DNA from: Acidimicrobiales bacterium
Lineage (GTDB): Bacteria; Actinomycetota; Acidimicrobiia; Acidimicrobiales; Iamiaceae
Direction of reading: 5' to 3'
Assembly: GCA_030447445.1 (NCBI GenBank)
Contig: JAUJOW010000009.1
Span: 52,755 to 116,754, forward strand
DNA: 64,000 nucleotides
Made by a program: the position numbers and the translations under genes. Below are positions 42,456 through 51,007 of the stretch, one piece after another. The notes beneath the pieces were generated by a model. The model worked only from the letters and a program-made list of their open reading frames with translations, did not search any database and was not told the origin of the DNA. Position 1 is the stretch's first letter. Each line of letters begins with the position of its first letter.

Positions 42456-43946
42456 GTGACGCGCCAGGGCATCCGCCACCGGTTCGAGACCAGCTCCCGG
42501 TACCCGGCCCTGCTCCTCACCACCGTCCTCTTCGGGCTGTTCACGGTGGGGTTCACCATCACCATCCTGGCCGTGTCGGTGCCCCGCATCGCCGAGGACC
42601 TCGACACCACCCAGGGCACTCTCACCTGGATCGTCACCGGACCGCTGCTGGCCTTCGGCGTGGTCGGTCCCACCGTCGGCAAGCTCGGCGACATCTACGG
42701 CCACCGCCGCACCTACCTGATCGGGCTGTTCCTCAACGCCGTCTTCGCCGCCCTCACCGCGTTGTCGTGGAACGCCGGCTCCATCATCTCCTTCCGGCTG
42801 TTCGGGGCCGCCGCCGGGGCCGCCGTCGGCCCCGCCTCGCTGGCCATGATCAACCGCGCCTATCCCGCCGCCAAGCGGGTGCAGGCCATGGGCTTCTGGT
42901 CGCTCGTCGCCGCCGGCGGACCGGTCCTGGGGGTGGTCGCCGGCGGGCCGATCGTCGAGACCTTCGGCTTCCGGGTGATCTTCCTGGCCCAGGTCCCCCT
43001 CGTGCTGGCCTCCTTCGCCGTGGGATGGCTGGTGCTCCCCTCGGTGCGGGGCGAGCGGGCACCGTTCGACGTGGCCGGCACGGTGTACCTGGCCCTGGCC
43101 GTCACCCCCGCCCTCGTGGCCCTGAACCGGGGCCCCGAGCTCGGCTGGGACCACCCGCTCGTGGTCGCCGGCTTCGCCGTCGCCCCGCTCGCCGTGGCCG
43201 CCTTCCTCAAGGCCGAGCAGCGGGCCGAGCACCCGCTCATCCCGCTGCGCTACCTGTCGCGCCGCAACTTCGCCCTCCCCATCGCCACCCAGGTCTTCAC
43301 CAACTTCGCCTACATGGGCGGCTTCTTCCTCACGCCGCTCCTGCTGCAGAACGTGCTCGGCTACGACGAGTCCCGCACCGGCTTCCTGTCCATCGCCCGC
43401 CCGCTCACCTTCGCCGTGGTGGGTCCCGTGGCCGGGTACCTCGCAGTACGGGTGGGTGAGCGTTCGACGGCGGTGTTCGGGGTGATGGCGATCGTGGCCT
43501 CGATGCTGGGCCTGTCGGCGGTGGCGCCCGGCTCCTCGGACCTGTTGGTGGTGGGCGCTCTGGCGCTGTCCGGGGTCGGGATGGGGGCCACCACACCGGC
43601 CATGGCGGCCACCATCGCCAACGCCGTGGACGACCGCGACCTCGGGGTGGCCGGCGCCGCCCAGCAGATGATGCAGCAGATCGGCGTCGTCGCCGGCATC
43701 CAGCTCATGCAGACCGTCCAGCAGGTGCGGGCACCGGCCGATGGCGTGGTCGGCTCCTACGGGACCGCCTACCTCGTCGGCGGTGCCGTCTGCGCCCTCG
43801 GGCTGGTGGCGGCGGCCTTCGTGCGCAACAGCCGCACGGCGGCGACGGCGGCTCCGGCCGGTCGTGGCCCAGTGGCCGGCCCCGCCGCCGGGTCGTCTCT
43901 CGCCGCCCAGCAGGCGGCGCCCCGTCTGGAGCCCGTCAGCCGCTGA
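42456..43946 (+). CDS. MFS drug-exporter-like transporter (DHA2, 14 helices)
   Basis: A ~496-residue transporter resembling EmrB/QacA exporters. The first helices (ALLLTTVLFGLFTVGFTITIL) lead to GKLGDIYGHRRTYLIGL, the motif A loop. The middle helices end with a motif C-like stretch, ALSGVGMGATTPAMAATIA. The substrate is unknown. GTG 42456 is preferred since TACCGT ends seven bases before it and an operator-like palindrome lies just upstream. An upstream TTG start would read through that operator. Confidence 0.88.
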   Translation: MTRQGIRHRFETSSRYPALLLTTVLFGLFTVGFTITILAVSVPRIAEDLDTTQGTLTWIVTGPLLAFGVVGPTVGKLGDIYGHRRTYLIGLFLNAVFAALTALSWNAGSIISFRLFGAAAGAAVGPASLAMINRAYPAAKRVQAMGFWSLVAAGGPVLGVVAGGPIVETFGFRVIFLAQVPLVLASFAVGWLVLPSVRGERAPFDVAGTVYLALAVTPALVALNRGPELGWDHPLVVAGFAVAPLAVAAFLKAEQRAEHPLIPLRYLSRRNFALPIATQVFTNFAYMGGFFLTPLLLQNVLGYDESRTGFLSIARPLTFAVVGPVAGYLAVRVGERSTAVFGVMAIVASMLGLSAVAPGSSDLLVVGALALSGVGMGATTPAMAATIANAVDDRDLGVAGAAQQMMQQIGVVAGIQLMQTVQQVRAPADGVVGSYGTAYLVGGAVCALGLVAAAFVRNSRTAATAAPAGRGPVAGPAAGSSLAAQQAAPRLEPVSR

Positions 43947-43966
43947 TCATCGCCGAGAATGGTCCG

Positions 43967-44785
43967 ATGGGCACAGCACGAGCCATCGCTGCCGTGGACC
44001 GTCCCGCAACGGTGCCGACCCTGGTGGCCGAGCTGCGGAGCCTCGGGCTCGACGCAGGCGCCACCGTGATGGTCCACTCCTCGCTGTCCCGCCTCGGCTA
44101 CGTGTCCGGCGGTGCCCACGCCGTGGTGATCGCCCTCCTCGAGGTCCTCGGCCGGGAAGGCACCATCGCCATGCCGACCCATTCCGGCGACCTCAGCGAT
44201 CCGGCGGCATGGTCGAGACCGCCGGTCCCGGAGGCGTGGTGGGACACCCTTCGCCGGGAGATGCCGGCCTATGACCCGCAGATGACGCCGACGCGGGGAA
44301 TGGGGGCCGTCGTCGACTGCTTGCGACGGCTTCCCGGCGCCATCAGGAGCAGCCACCCCACCGTGTCGGTGGCCGCCGCCGGTCCGCACGCTGCCTTCAT
44401 CGTCGGCGACCACTCACTGGAGCACGGGTTGGGAGAGCAGTCTCCGCTCGCCCGTCTCTACGACCTCGATGCCTTCGTCCTCCTGCTCGGCGTCACCCAC
44501 GCCAACAACACGTCACTGCACCTGGCCGAGTACCGCGCCGACCTCCCGATCAAGGCGTGGACCACGCACGCCTCGCCCGTCCTGGTCGACGGACGACGCC
44601 AGTGGGTCTCCTATGCCGACCTGGAGGGCGATGACGGGGACTTCGAGCGGCTGGGTGAGGACTTCGCCGCCGCCGGCAGGGAACGGCGAGGCACCGTCGG
44701 CGCCGCCACCGCTCGACTGATGCGGCAGCGGGATGTCGTCGACCACGCCGTCGCCTGGATGGAGCAGCACCGCCCTAGTCGGTGA
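43967..44785 (+). CDS. AAC(3)-family N-acetyltransferase
   Basis: A 272-residue enzyme of the antibiotic N-acetyltransferase (AAC(3)/YokD) family. It shows VHSSLSRLGYVSGG, MPTHSGDLSDP, TPTRGMGAVVDCLRRLPGA, RSSHPTVSVAA and HANNTSLHLAEYRA, all in the family's order. Aminoglycoside acetylation is possible but not shown; chromosomal relatives may act on other amines. GAGAAT (43955-43960) lies six bases before the ATG. It follows the exporter gene by 20 bases. Confidence 0.87.
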   Translation: MGTARAIAAVDRPATVPTLVAELRSLGLDAGATVMVHSSLSRLGYVSGGAHAVVIALLEVLGREGTIAMPTHSGDLSDPAAWSRPPVPEAWWDTLRREMPAYDPQMTPTRGMGAVVDCLRRLPGAIRSSHPTVSVAAAGPHAAFIVGDHSLEHGLGEQSPLARLYDLDAFVLLLGVTHANNTSLHLAEYRADLPIKAWTTHASPVLVDGRRQWVSYADLEGDDGDFERLGEDFAAAGRERRGTVGAATARLMRQRDVVDHAVAWMEQHRPSR

Positions 44786-45185
44786 TCTCCTTGATGCGGG
44801 CGGCCACCTGCTGCTGGGTGGGGTCGGGGGCGCTCTGTTGCATGGCCATCAGCTTGGTCATGTCGCCCTGCACCTTGATCTTGCCGGCCATGAAGGCCTG
44901 CATCCCGGCCTGGGGGTTCTGGTCCACGAAGATGGCCTTGGCCGTCTCGTACTCGAGGGTCACGGTCAGCTCCGGGTTCTCCAGGTGCCCGATGTCCATC
45001 CTCATCTCGCCCTCGGAGGTGTTCATGTGGGCGTCGACCGAGCCGCCGTCGGCGATGCCCTCGGGCGTGTCGGTGATGACGAGGTTCATCCGGATCCGGT
45101 GGGGCGGCGGCCCGCCCTTGCCCTGGAACTCCTCACGGATCTTCTCCGCCTCGAGCATCCACTCGTCGCTCAGGAACTGCGGCAC
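44775..45185 (-). CDS. SCP2 sterol-carrier-fold protein
   Basis: A 136-residue protein with the SCP-2 fold pattern of alternating strands (MRMDIGHLENPELTVTLEYE) and the closing QAFMAGKIKVQGDMTKLMAM helix. It would bind a lipid-like ligand. The start is GTG 45185 because AAGGAG (45191-45196 on this strand) gives a 5-nt spacing. The GTG at 45191 would lie inside that site. A -10-like TAGGGT is at 45224-45229. The stop overlaps the convergent AAC gene by 11 bases. Confidence 0.85.
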   Translation of the reverse strand: MPQFLSDEWMLEAEKIREEFQGKGGPPPHRIRMNLVITDTPEGIADGGSVDAHMNTSEGEMRMDIGHLENPELTVTLEYETAKAIFVDQNPQAGMQAFMAGKIKVQGDMTKLMAMQQSAPDPTQQQVAARIKEITD

Positions 45186-45238
45186 GGTCACTCCTTCTCG
45201 GCATCGGGCACGGTGACCGCCGCACCCTAATCGTGGGG

Positions 45239-45934
45239 TCAGCGGCCGACCGGAGCGAGTCGGGCGGCCAGCACCCGCCGGGCGATGCGCTCCTCGGCGG
45301 CCAGCGAGCAGACCACGTACCGGCCCACGAAGGCGGCCAGCTCATCGACGGGCTGGTCGATGCGACCGGTGCGGTGGAAGTGCCCGTAGTAGCCGACCGC
45401 CCCGACCACCCCGTAGGCGAGGAGGAGCGAGTCCTCGTCCCGGATGGTCCCGTCGGCGATGCCCTCGCCGACGATGGCGGCCACGTCGGCGGCGTGGACC
45501 TCGGTCCCGAGGCGCAGGACGTCGGCGAACTGCTTGTCGAGGTTCTCGACCTCCAGCAGGGCGAAGAAGTGGGCGTGGCTCGACATGAACGCCACCGACG
45601 CCTCCACGCCCTGACGGATGCGCAGCAGCGGCTCGGCGTCGGCGTCCATGGCCCTGGCCTGGGTGTGGCGCAGGCGGTGCCGGTTGTGCTCGACCAGCTC
45701 CCGGAACAGGGCCTCCTTGTTCTCGAAGTACCAGTAGAAGAGGCCCTTGGCAGCGCCGGCCCGGCGCACGATGTCGATGACCCGGGTGTCGGCGTAGCCC
45801 CGCTCGGCGAAGAGCTCGGCGGCGCCGTCGAGGAGCTGCTGCTTGCGCTCCTGACCCTGGGCGGTGAACCGGCGGCGGTCATCGTCGTCAGCCGTCGGCT
45901 GGTCGGGTTCGACGGGAACCGGGCCGGTCGCCAC
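45239..45934 (-). CDS. TetR-family transcriptional regulator
   Basis: N-terminal helix-turn-helix: LLDGAAELFAERGYADTRVI then DIVRRAGAAKGLFYWYFENKEAL, the TetR hallmark. It is followed by an all-helical ligand domain. An acidic N-terminal tail (ADDDDRRR) precedes it. GTG 45934 places the TTGACC-N4-GGTCAA palindrome (45954-45969) upstream as an autoregulatory operator. A longer start at GTG 45973 would put the operator inside codons 2-7. A matching site is at the MFS exporter. Confidence 0.87.
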   Translation of the reverse strand: MATGPVPVEPDQPTADDDDRRRFTAQGQERKQQLLDGAAELFAERGYADTRVIDIVRRAGAAKGLFYWYFENKEALFRELVEHNRHRLRHTQARAMDADAEPLLRIRQGVEASVAFMSSHAHFFALLEVENLDKQFADVLRLGTEVHAADVAAIVGEGIADGTIRDEDSLLLAYGVVGAVGYYGHFHRTGRIDQPVDELAAFVGRYVVCSLAAEERIARRVLAARLAPVGR

Positions 45935-45953
45935 CCGCGCAGTGGACCACGGC

Positions 45954-45969
45954 TTGACCGCCGGGTCAA
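45954..45969. promoter_or_regulatory. TetR-type operator candidate between tetR and ferredoxin
   Basis: TTGACC-GCCG-GGTCAA is identical in both arms to the site at 42426-42441. It lies 17 bases before the ferredoxin gene's -10-like TAGCAT (45987-45992), where a -35 would sit, and just upstream of the preferred tetR start. Confidence 0.7.
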
Positions 45970-45999
45970 TCACACGCTCCGGGCAGTAGCATCACGTCG

Positions 46000-46305
46000 A
46001 TGCCGGCAGCCAACCGGGCCCAGCGCCTCGAGCACCAGGAGCGCAACCCGAAGTGGCGCCCCGCCCCGTTCCGCATCGAGATGGCGGAGTGCATCAACTG
46101 CGACACCTGCCTGCGCCACTGTCCGCCGCAGTTCGGGGCCATCTTCAACCACGGGATCGACGTGGTGATCATCCCCGAGTTGTGTTCGGGCTGTGGCAAG
46201 TGCCTCGACCCGTGCCCCGTCGACTGCATCTACGAGGACCCGGACTGGACTCCCGCCCCGGCCGACTGGTGGGACGAACCCCGCACCGACGACCCCTACC
46301 GGTAG
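46000..46305 (+). CDS. Two-cluster 4Fe-4S ferredoxin
   Basis: A 101-residue protein with two Cys-rich cluster sites: CINCDTCLRHCP and CSGCGKCLDPCPVDC. The second is a standard 4Fe-4S motif; the first has the spacing C-x2-C-x2-C-x3-C-P. An Arg-rich N-terminus and Trp/Asp-rich tail extend it. It would carry electrons for an unknown oxidoreductase. TAGCAT ends seven bases before the ATG. The adjacent operator suggests control by the divergent TetR protein. Confidence 0.88.
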   Translation: MPAANRAQRLEHQERNPKWRPAPFRIEMAECINCDTCLRHCPPQFGAIFNHGIDVVIIPELCSGCGKCLDPCPVDCIYEDPDWTPAPADWWDEPRTDDPYR

Positions 46306-46320
46306 CGCACGCGAGGTGAC

Positions 46321-47088
46321 ATGACCGCTCCCATCATGCCCGGCGCCGAGCCGTGGTCAGCCGACGGTGGACCCCACGGCGTCCTGGTGCTCCACGGCTT
46401 CACCGGCAACCCGAACTCGATGCGCGGGCTGGCCGAGGCCTTTGCCGCCGCCGGGTTCGCCGTCGACCTTCCGCTCCTGCCCGGCCACGGCACCGCCGTG
46501 GAGGACATGGCCGAAACCGGCTGGGCCGACTGGTCGGCCTGTGCCGAGGAGCGCTTCCTGGCCCTGGCCGATCGCTGCGACCGGGTGGTCGTGGCCGGGC
46601 TCTCCATGGGTGGCGCGCTGACGGCGTGGCTGGCCACCCGCCACCCCGCCATCGCCGGGATCATCTGCGTCAACCCCGTGGTGGTCGCCCCCGACGGGAT
46701 GCACGAGGTGGTGACGGCCATGCTCGACACCGGCACCGAGTACATGGACGGCATCGGCTCGGACATCGCCGACCCTGACTCGGTGGAGAGCGCCTACCCG
46801 CAGACGCCCCTGCGGCCACTGCTCACCATGTTCGACGCCGCCGCCGAGCTGGCCGATGCGCTCAGGTCCATCACCTGCCCGGTGCTCATCTGCACGAGCC
46901 CCCAGGACCACGTGGTCGAGCCTTCGAACAGCGACGTGCTGGCCGCCGCCGTGCAGGGACCGGTGGAGCGGGTCTCGCTGCAGCGCAGCTACCACGTCGC
47001 CACCCTCGACTACGACCGCCACCTGGTCATCGAGCGAGCGCTGGCCTTCGCCGCCCGCGTCACCGGCGCCGGCGCCCACGCCGGCTGA
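46321..47088 (+). CDS. Carboxylesterase/monoacylglycerol-lipase-like hydrolase
   Basis: A 255-residue alpha/beta hydrolase of the Est30/carboxylesterase type. LVLHGFTGNPNSMRGLAEA holds the oxyanion site. GLSMGG is the nucleophile elbow, SPQDHVVEP carries the Asp and RSYHVATLDYDRH the His. The start lies 15 bases after the ferredoxin stop, so they may be co-transcribed. Confidence 0.88.
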   Translation: MTAPIMPGAEPWSADGGPHGVLVLHGFTGNPNSMRGLAEAFAAAGFAVDLPLLPGHGTAVEDMAETGWADWSACAEERFLALADRCDRVVVAGLSMGGALTAWLATRHPAIAGIICVNPVVVAPDGMHEVVTAMLDTGTEYMDGIGSDIADPDSVESAYPQTPLRPLLTMFDAAAELADALRSITCPVLICTSPQDHVVEPSNSDVLAAAVQGPVERVSLQRSYHVATLDYDRHLVIERALAFAARVTGAGAHAG

Positions 47089-47140
47089 GGCCACCCGGCG
47101 GTGCCAGCCGCCACCGTCGGGGCGTCGTATGCTCGCCGCG

Positions 47141-47476
47141 ATGACCAGCCGCCGCACCGTTTCCGCCCTCTTGCTCGTGCTCGTCGCCACCCTCGGCTTC
47201 TCGGCCCCGGCCCTCGCCGGCCCCGGCCAGTCCGACGAGACGACCACCACCACCACCACGGCGCCCGACGGAGAGCGCATGCCCGTCGACCCGGCGCCGG
47301 ACACCACGGTGCCGGACACGACCGCACCAGGAGAGGAGGACCCGGTCCGGACCGACCCGTTGCCGGCCACCGGTCCCGACGACGCCACCCAGGTCCTCGC
47401 CGTCGCCGGCCTGGCTGCCCTGGGCCTGGGTCTGGTGGCCGTGGGCAGCGCTCGCCGGGTGCGCATCCGGCACTGA
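47141..47476 (+). CDS. Small LPXTG-anchored surface protein
   Basis: A 111-residue precursor. The signal peptide (about residues 1-26, ending APALA) is followed by a ~50-residue Thr/Asp/Pro-rich segment with runs of Thr. Then come LPATG, a hydrophobic helix (VLAVAGLAALGLGLVAVG) and the basic tail ARRVRIRH. This is a complete sortase sorting signal. The mature part is too short for a known domain, so it may be a spacer or structural surface peptide. TATGCT (47128-47133) ends seven bases before ATG 47141. Confidence 0.82.
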   Translation: MTSRRTVSALLLVLVATLGFSAPALAGPGQSDETTTTTTTAPDGERMPVDPAPDTTVPDTTAPGEEDPVRTDPLPATGPDDATQVLAVAGLAALGLGLVAVGSARRVRIRH

Positions 47477-47516
47477 CCCGCTGGGGTGCGGTTGGGCCAC
47501 CCCTACGATGAGCGCC

Positions 47517-47819
47517 ATGTCGGATCGCATCTCCCGCTCGGAGGTGGCCCACGTCGCCCGGCTGGCCCGCCTCGAGCTCACCGAGGACGAGCTCGACACG
47601 TTCACCGACCAGCTCGCTGCCGTCCTCGACCACGCCGCCGACGTCGAAGCCCTCGACGTGGCCGGCGTGGCCCCGATGACCCACCCCTACCCGCTGCGCA
47701 ACGTACTGCGCCCCGACATCCCGACCGCCACCGTCGATCCCGACGAGGTGCTGGCCGCCGCCCCCGCCGTCGAGGACCGCCGCTTCCGGGTGCCGCCCAT
47801 CCTCGGTGAGGCCCCGTGA
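47517..47819 (+). CDS. gatC: Asp-tRNA(Asn)/Glu-tRNA(Gln) amidotransferase subunit C
   Basis: A 100-residue stabilising subunit of GatCAB, with ISRSEVAHVARLARLELTEDEL at the N-terminus and RPDIPTATVDPDEVLAAAP in the belt region. ATG 47517 is preferred because TACGAT (47504-47509) ends seven bases before it; an ATG at 47508 overlaps that element. gatA follows after 138 bases. Confidence 0.92.
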   Translation: MSDRISRSEVAHVARLARLELTEDELDTFTDQLAAVLDHAADVEALDVAGVAPMTHPYPLRNVLRPDIPTATVDPDEVLAAAPAVEDRRFRVPPILGEAP

Positions 47820-47832
47820 CGGCGAACGGCCG

Positions 47833-47961
47833 GTGAGCGAGCCGCAGGCGAGCGAACCAGAAGGCACGGGTGGTCTCGCCGCGGAGCGGCGAGCGCTCAC
47901 TGGTGCCACCTTGATCCGAGGACGTGGAAGTGGGCATCTGACGATCACGGTGCACCGGTGA
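47833..47961 (+). CDS. Possible 42-residue ORF coupled to gatA
   Basis: A GTG-started ORF runs from 13 bases after gatC and its TGA overlaps the gatA GTG by four bases (GTGA). The peptide starts [13 protein letters not shown] and has no recognisable domain. The first ten bases, GGTGAGCGAG, repeat the bases around the gatA start. It could be a real coupling peptide or chance openness in GC-rich DNA. Confidence 0.25.
   Translation: MSEPQASEPEGTGGLAAERRALTGATLIRGRGSGHLTITVHR
47875..47893 (+). other. Hairpin in the gatC-gatA gap
   Basis: CTCGCCGC and GCGGCGAG form a perfect 8-bp stem with a GGA loop, 56 bases after gatC. It could trim transcription between gatC and gatA. No T run follows. Confidence 0.45.
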
Positions 47962-49391
47962 GCGAGAACACGACGGCAGCCTCGCTGGCGGCAGCGGTCC
48001 GGGGCGGGGACCGGTCGGCGGTCGAGGTGGTCGAGGAGTGCCTGGCCGCCATCGATGCCGGCGACCGCGCCCTCCACGCCTTCCTCACCGTCACCGCGGA
48101 GGCCGCCCGCGCCGCCGCCGCCGAGATCGACCAGCGGGTCGCCGCCGGTGACGACCCCGGCCCCCTCGCCGGCGTCCCGGTGGCCCTGAAGGACAACATG
48201 TGCACCCGGGGGGTGGCCACCACCTGCGGGTCCCGGATCCTCGAGGGCTGGTGCCCCCCCTACGACGCCACCGTGGTCGAGCGGCTGGCCGCTGCCGGCG
48301 CCATCGTCGTGGGCAAGACGAACCTCGACGAGTTCGCCATGGGCAGCTCGACGGAGAACTCGGCCTTCGGCCCCAGCCGCAACCCCCGTGACACCAGCCG
48401 CGTGCCCGGCGGGTCGTCGGGGGGCAGCGCCGCCGCCGTGGCCGCCGGCTTCGTCCCCCTCGCCCTCGGCTCCGACACCGGCGGCTCCATCCGCCAGCCC
48501 GCCGCCCTGTGCGGGGTGGTCGGCATGAAGCCCACCTACGGCCGGGTGAGCCGGTCCGGGCTCGTGGCCTTCGCGTCGTCGCTCGACCAGATCGGGCCGC
48601 TGACGGCCACGGTGGCCGACGCCGCCCTCCTCTTCGAGGTGATCGCCGGCCACGACCCCCTCGACTCCACCTCCATCCCCGAGCCCGTACCCGAGGTCGG
48701 TGCCCACCTCGACGACGGCGTCGAGGGCCTGCGGGTAGGCCTGGTCACCGAGCTGCTCGGCGAGGGGATCGCCCCCGACGTGGCCGTCCGCACCCGGGCA
48801 GCGGCCGACGCCCTCGAGGAGGCCGGAGCCAAGGTCGAGGAGGTGGCGGTGCCGGCCGCCGTCTACGGCCTCTCGGCCTACTACCTCATCGCCCCGGCCG
48901 AGGCCTCGAGCAACCTGGCCCGCTTCGACGGCGTGCGCTACGGGCTCCGGGTGGACGCCCCCACCACCCAGGAGATGATGGTGGCCACCCGCACGAAGGG
49001 CTTCGGGCCCGAGGTGAAGCGCCGCATCATGCTCGGCACCTACGCCCTCTCGGCCGGCTACTACGACGCCTACTACGGCAAGGCCCAGCGGGTGCGCACG
49101 CTCATCGCCGACGACTTCGCCGCCGCCTACGAGCGGGTCGACGTGCTCCTCGCCCCCACCTCGCCCACCACCGCCTTCCCCCTCGGGGACAAGACGGCGG
49201 ACCCGATGGCGATGTACATGAACGACGTCTGCACGATCCCCTCGAGCCTCTCGGGCGACCCCGCTGTGTCGGTGCCCTTCGGCACGGGCGACGACGGGCT
49301 CCCGGTCGGCGTGCAGGTGATGGCCCCGGCCCTCGCCGAGATCGACCTGTTCCGCGCCGCCGCCGCCCTGGAAGCCTCTGCCCCCCGCTGA
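47958..49391 (+). CDS. gatA: Asp-tRNA(Asn)/Glu-tRNA(Gln) amidotransferase subunit A
   Basis: Amidase subunit that frees ammonia from glutamine for tRNA-dependent amide formation. The catalytic triad is visible: Lys78 (VALKDN), cis-Ser153 (PGGSSGGS) and Ser177 ([11 protein letters not shown]). 477 residues is standard. The GTG start may be coupled to a short upstream ORF. gatB lies 1.6 kb downstream, after two genes on the other strand. Confidence 0.96.
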   Translation: MSENTTAASLAAAVRGGDRSAVEVVEECLAAIDAGDRALHAFLTVTAEAARAAAAEIDQRVAAGDDPGPLAGVPVALKDNMCTRGVATTCGSRILEGWCPPYDATVVERLAAAGAIVVGKTNLDEFAMGSSTENSAFGPSRNPRDTSRVPGGSSGGSAAAVAAGFVPLALGSDTGGSIRQPAALCGVVGMKPTYGRVSRSGLVAFASSLDQIGPLTATVADAALLFEVIAGHDPLDSTSIPEPVPEVGAHLDDGVEGLRVGLVTELLGEGIAPDVAVRTRAAADALEEAGAKVEEVAVPAAVYGLSAYYLIAPAEASSNLARFDGVRYGLRVDAPTTQEMMVATRTKGFGPEVKRRIMLGTYALSAGYYDAYYGKAQRVRTLIADDFAAAYERVDVLLAPTSPTTAFPLGDKTADPMAMYMNDVCTIPSSLSGDPAVSVPFGTGDDGLPVGVQVMAPALAEIDLFRAAAALEASAPR

Positions 49392-49418
49392 TCGGCGCCC
49401 GACGGACGGCGCGGGCGC

Positions 49419-50237
49419 TCAGAGCCCGAGGGCGAGGCGGGAGACGGCGTCCTTGATCGTGGTCGGGGTGAAGCGGTCGGCCAGGGCCAGGGCCTGGGCG
49501 TCGTAGCCGACCAGGTAACGGGCCCGGGGGCGGGAGGAGGCGACGGCGCCGGCGATCACGCGGGCGCACTGCGCCGGATCGCCCATCATCGGCGAGGACA
49601 GGCGCATGAGCTGGCCGGTGCGCTGGTAGGCGCCGTCGTAGCGGGAACCGTCCCGAGCGGCGACGTCGCGCTGGAAGTCCTCCCAGATGTTGGTGCGGAA
49701 CCCGCCCGGCTCCACCAGCACCACCTTGACCCCGGCGCCGGCCACCTCGATGCGCAGGGCGTCGGACACCGCTTCGAGGGCGTGCTTGGCGGCCTGGTAC
49801 CAGCCGGTCAGGGGGGTGGTGGTGCGCCCGTAGATGGACGACACGTTGACGATCCGTCCATCACCGGCCTCCCGCATCGCCGGCAGGGCGAGGCGGGCCA
49901 GGCGCATGGGGGCCAGCACCATGGTTTCGAGGATGGCTCGCGCCTCCTCGTCGTCGACGTCCTCGACAGCTCCCGTGAGCCCGTAGCCGGCGTTGTTGAC
50001 GAGGCCGTACAGGGGGCCCACCTCCTCGATCGCCTTCACGCAGGAGTCGGCGTCGGTGACGTCGAGAAGCACGGTCTCGACCTCCACCCCGGCCTCGCCG
50101 GCGGCGTCGGCCACCGCTGCCGCCTTGACCTTCGAGCGCACCGAGCCGACCGAGCGGAACCCGCGGCGGGCCAGTTCGACGGTGGTGGCGAGCCCGATGC
50201 CGGAGTTGGCGCCGGTGGTGAGCACGGTCTCGGTCAT
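49419..50237 (-). CDS. Short-chain dehydrogenase/reductase
   Basis: Classical SDR, 272 residues: TTGANSGIG cofactor loop, LVNNAGYG, SSIYGR, and the catalytic Tyr-x3-Lys in WYQAAKHAL. The overall pattern is that of the SDR subgroup annotated as oxidoreductases of unknown substrate. ATG 50237 lies six bases after TAGGCT (50244-50249), so it has its own promoter even though the lipase gene ends 16 bases upstream. Confidence 0.88.
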   Translation of the reverse strand: MTETVLTTGANSGIGLATTVELARRGFRSVGSVRSKVKAAAVADAAGEAGVEVETVLLDVTDADSCVKAIEEVGPLYGLVNNAGYGLTGAVEDVDDEEARAILETMVLAPMRLARLALPAMREAGDGRIVNVSSIYGRTTTPLTGWYQAAKHALEAVSDALRIEVAGAGVKVVLVEPGGFRTNIWEDFQRDVAARDGSRYDGAYQRTGQLMRLSSPMMGDPAQCARVIAGAVASSRPRARYLVGYDAQALALADRFTPTTIKDAVSRLALGL

Positions 50238-50253
50238 GGGCGGAGCCTACGGG

Positions 50254-50967
50254 TCAGGCGTCGCTGTTCGGGCCGACGCCGCCGAGGCGCCGCCAGCCCG
50301 AGCTGGCCCGGAAGCGGGACCAGGTGCCCTCCGGCTGGGCCAGCCGGTCGGCCACCACCAGCAGCACGGCCGGGTTGTGGCCGAGGCCGGTGTGACTGCC
50401 CTTCACCTCGATGCTCTCGTGCCGCGGCCCGGGGTACTCGATGCAGCTCTGCCACGGGACGACCCCGTCGGTGCGGGTGTAGACGGCGGTGACCGGCACC
50501 GGTGGGCGGCCGCGCCGGCCCCCGCGGGCGTCGGCGAGGCGGAAGGGTGACCCCAGCGTGATGACCTGGCGGACGTCGGCCGGCGTGGCCCGTGCGATCT
50601 CCCGGGCGTAGATGCCACCGAGGCTCCAGCCCACGATGCTGATGGGGCGACCATGGCGGCCGGACAGGTCGGCCATGCGGTCTCGGAGGCCGGCGAGTAC
50701 GCGATCGTCGGGGCCCATGTTGGTGCCAAGGCGCCAGCCGTGCACGAAGTAGCCGCGGTCCCGCAGGAACCATCGCAGCGGTCGGGTGGAACGGTCGCTG
50801 GCGGTCAGGCCGGGCAGCACGAGCACGGGGTGGCCGTCGCCCCGAGGGGCCCGCCGCAGGACCGGCACCAGGGCACCCATGCGGGACAGCTCGCCGGCGG
50901 CGCGGGCGCCGTCCACGGCCAGCTCCCGGCCCCCGGGCCGCCGCCACCGCGTCTCCAGATCATCCAC
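50254..50967 (-). CDS. Alpha/beta-fold lipase-like protein
   Basis: A 237-residue hydrolase: VLVLPGLTASDRSTRPLRWF near the oxyanion site, the elbow IVGWSLGGIYA, and SHTGLGHNPAVL with the likely catalytic His. It resembles triacylglycerol-lipase-like proteins of actinobacteria. No signal peptide is visible. GTG 50967 lies eight bases after TACGCT (50976-50981). Divergent from gatB. Confidence 0.82.
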   Translation of the reverse strand: MDDLETRWRRPGGRELAVDGARAAGELSRMGALVPVLRRAPRGDGHPVLVLPGLTASDRSTRPLRWFLRDRGYFVHGWRLGTNMGPDDRVLAGLRDRMADLSGRHGRPISIVGWSLGGIYAREIARATPADVRQVITLGSPFRLADARGGRRGRPPVPVTAVYTRTDGVVPWQSCIEYPGPRHESIEVKGSHTGLGHNPAVLLVVADRLAQPEGTWSRFRASSGWRRLGGVGPNSDA

Positions 50968-50975
50968 CGCTCGCC

Positions 50976-51001
50976 AGCGTAGGGAACCTCGGCCCTAGCC
51001 T
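50976..51001. promoter_or_regulatory. Divergent promoters of lipase and gatB
   Basis: TACGCT on the minus strand (50976-50981) and TAGCCT on the plus strand (50996-51001) lie 14 bp apart, 8 and 6 nt from their start codons. Both transcripts would be leaderless. Confidence 0.5.
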
Positions 51002-51007
51002 GGGTCC

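Noticed and set aside
45935..45973. Longer TetR start at GTG 45973
   Set aside because: It would place the palindromic operator within the first codons; GTG 45934 leaves the operator upstream. The longer form cannot be fully excluded.
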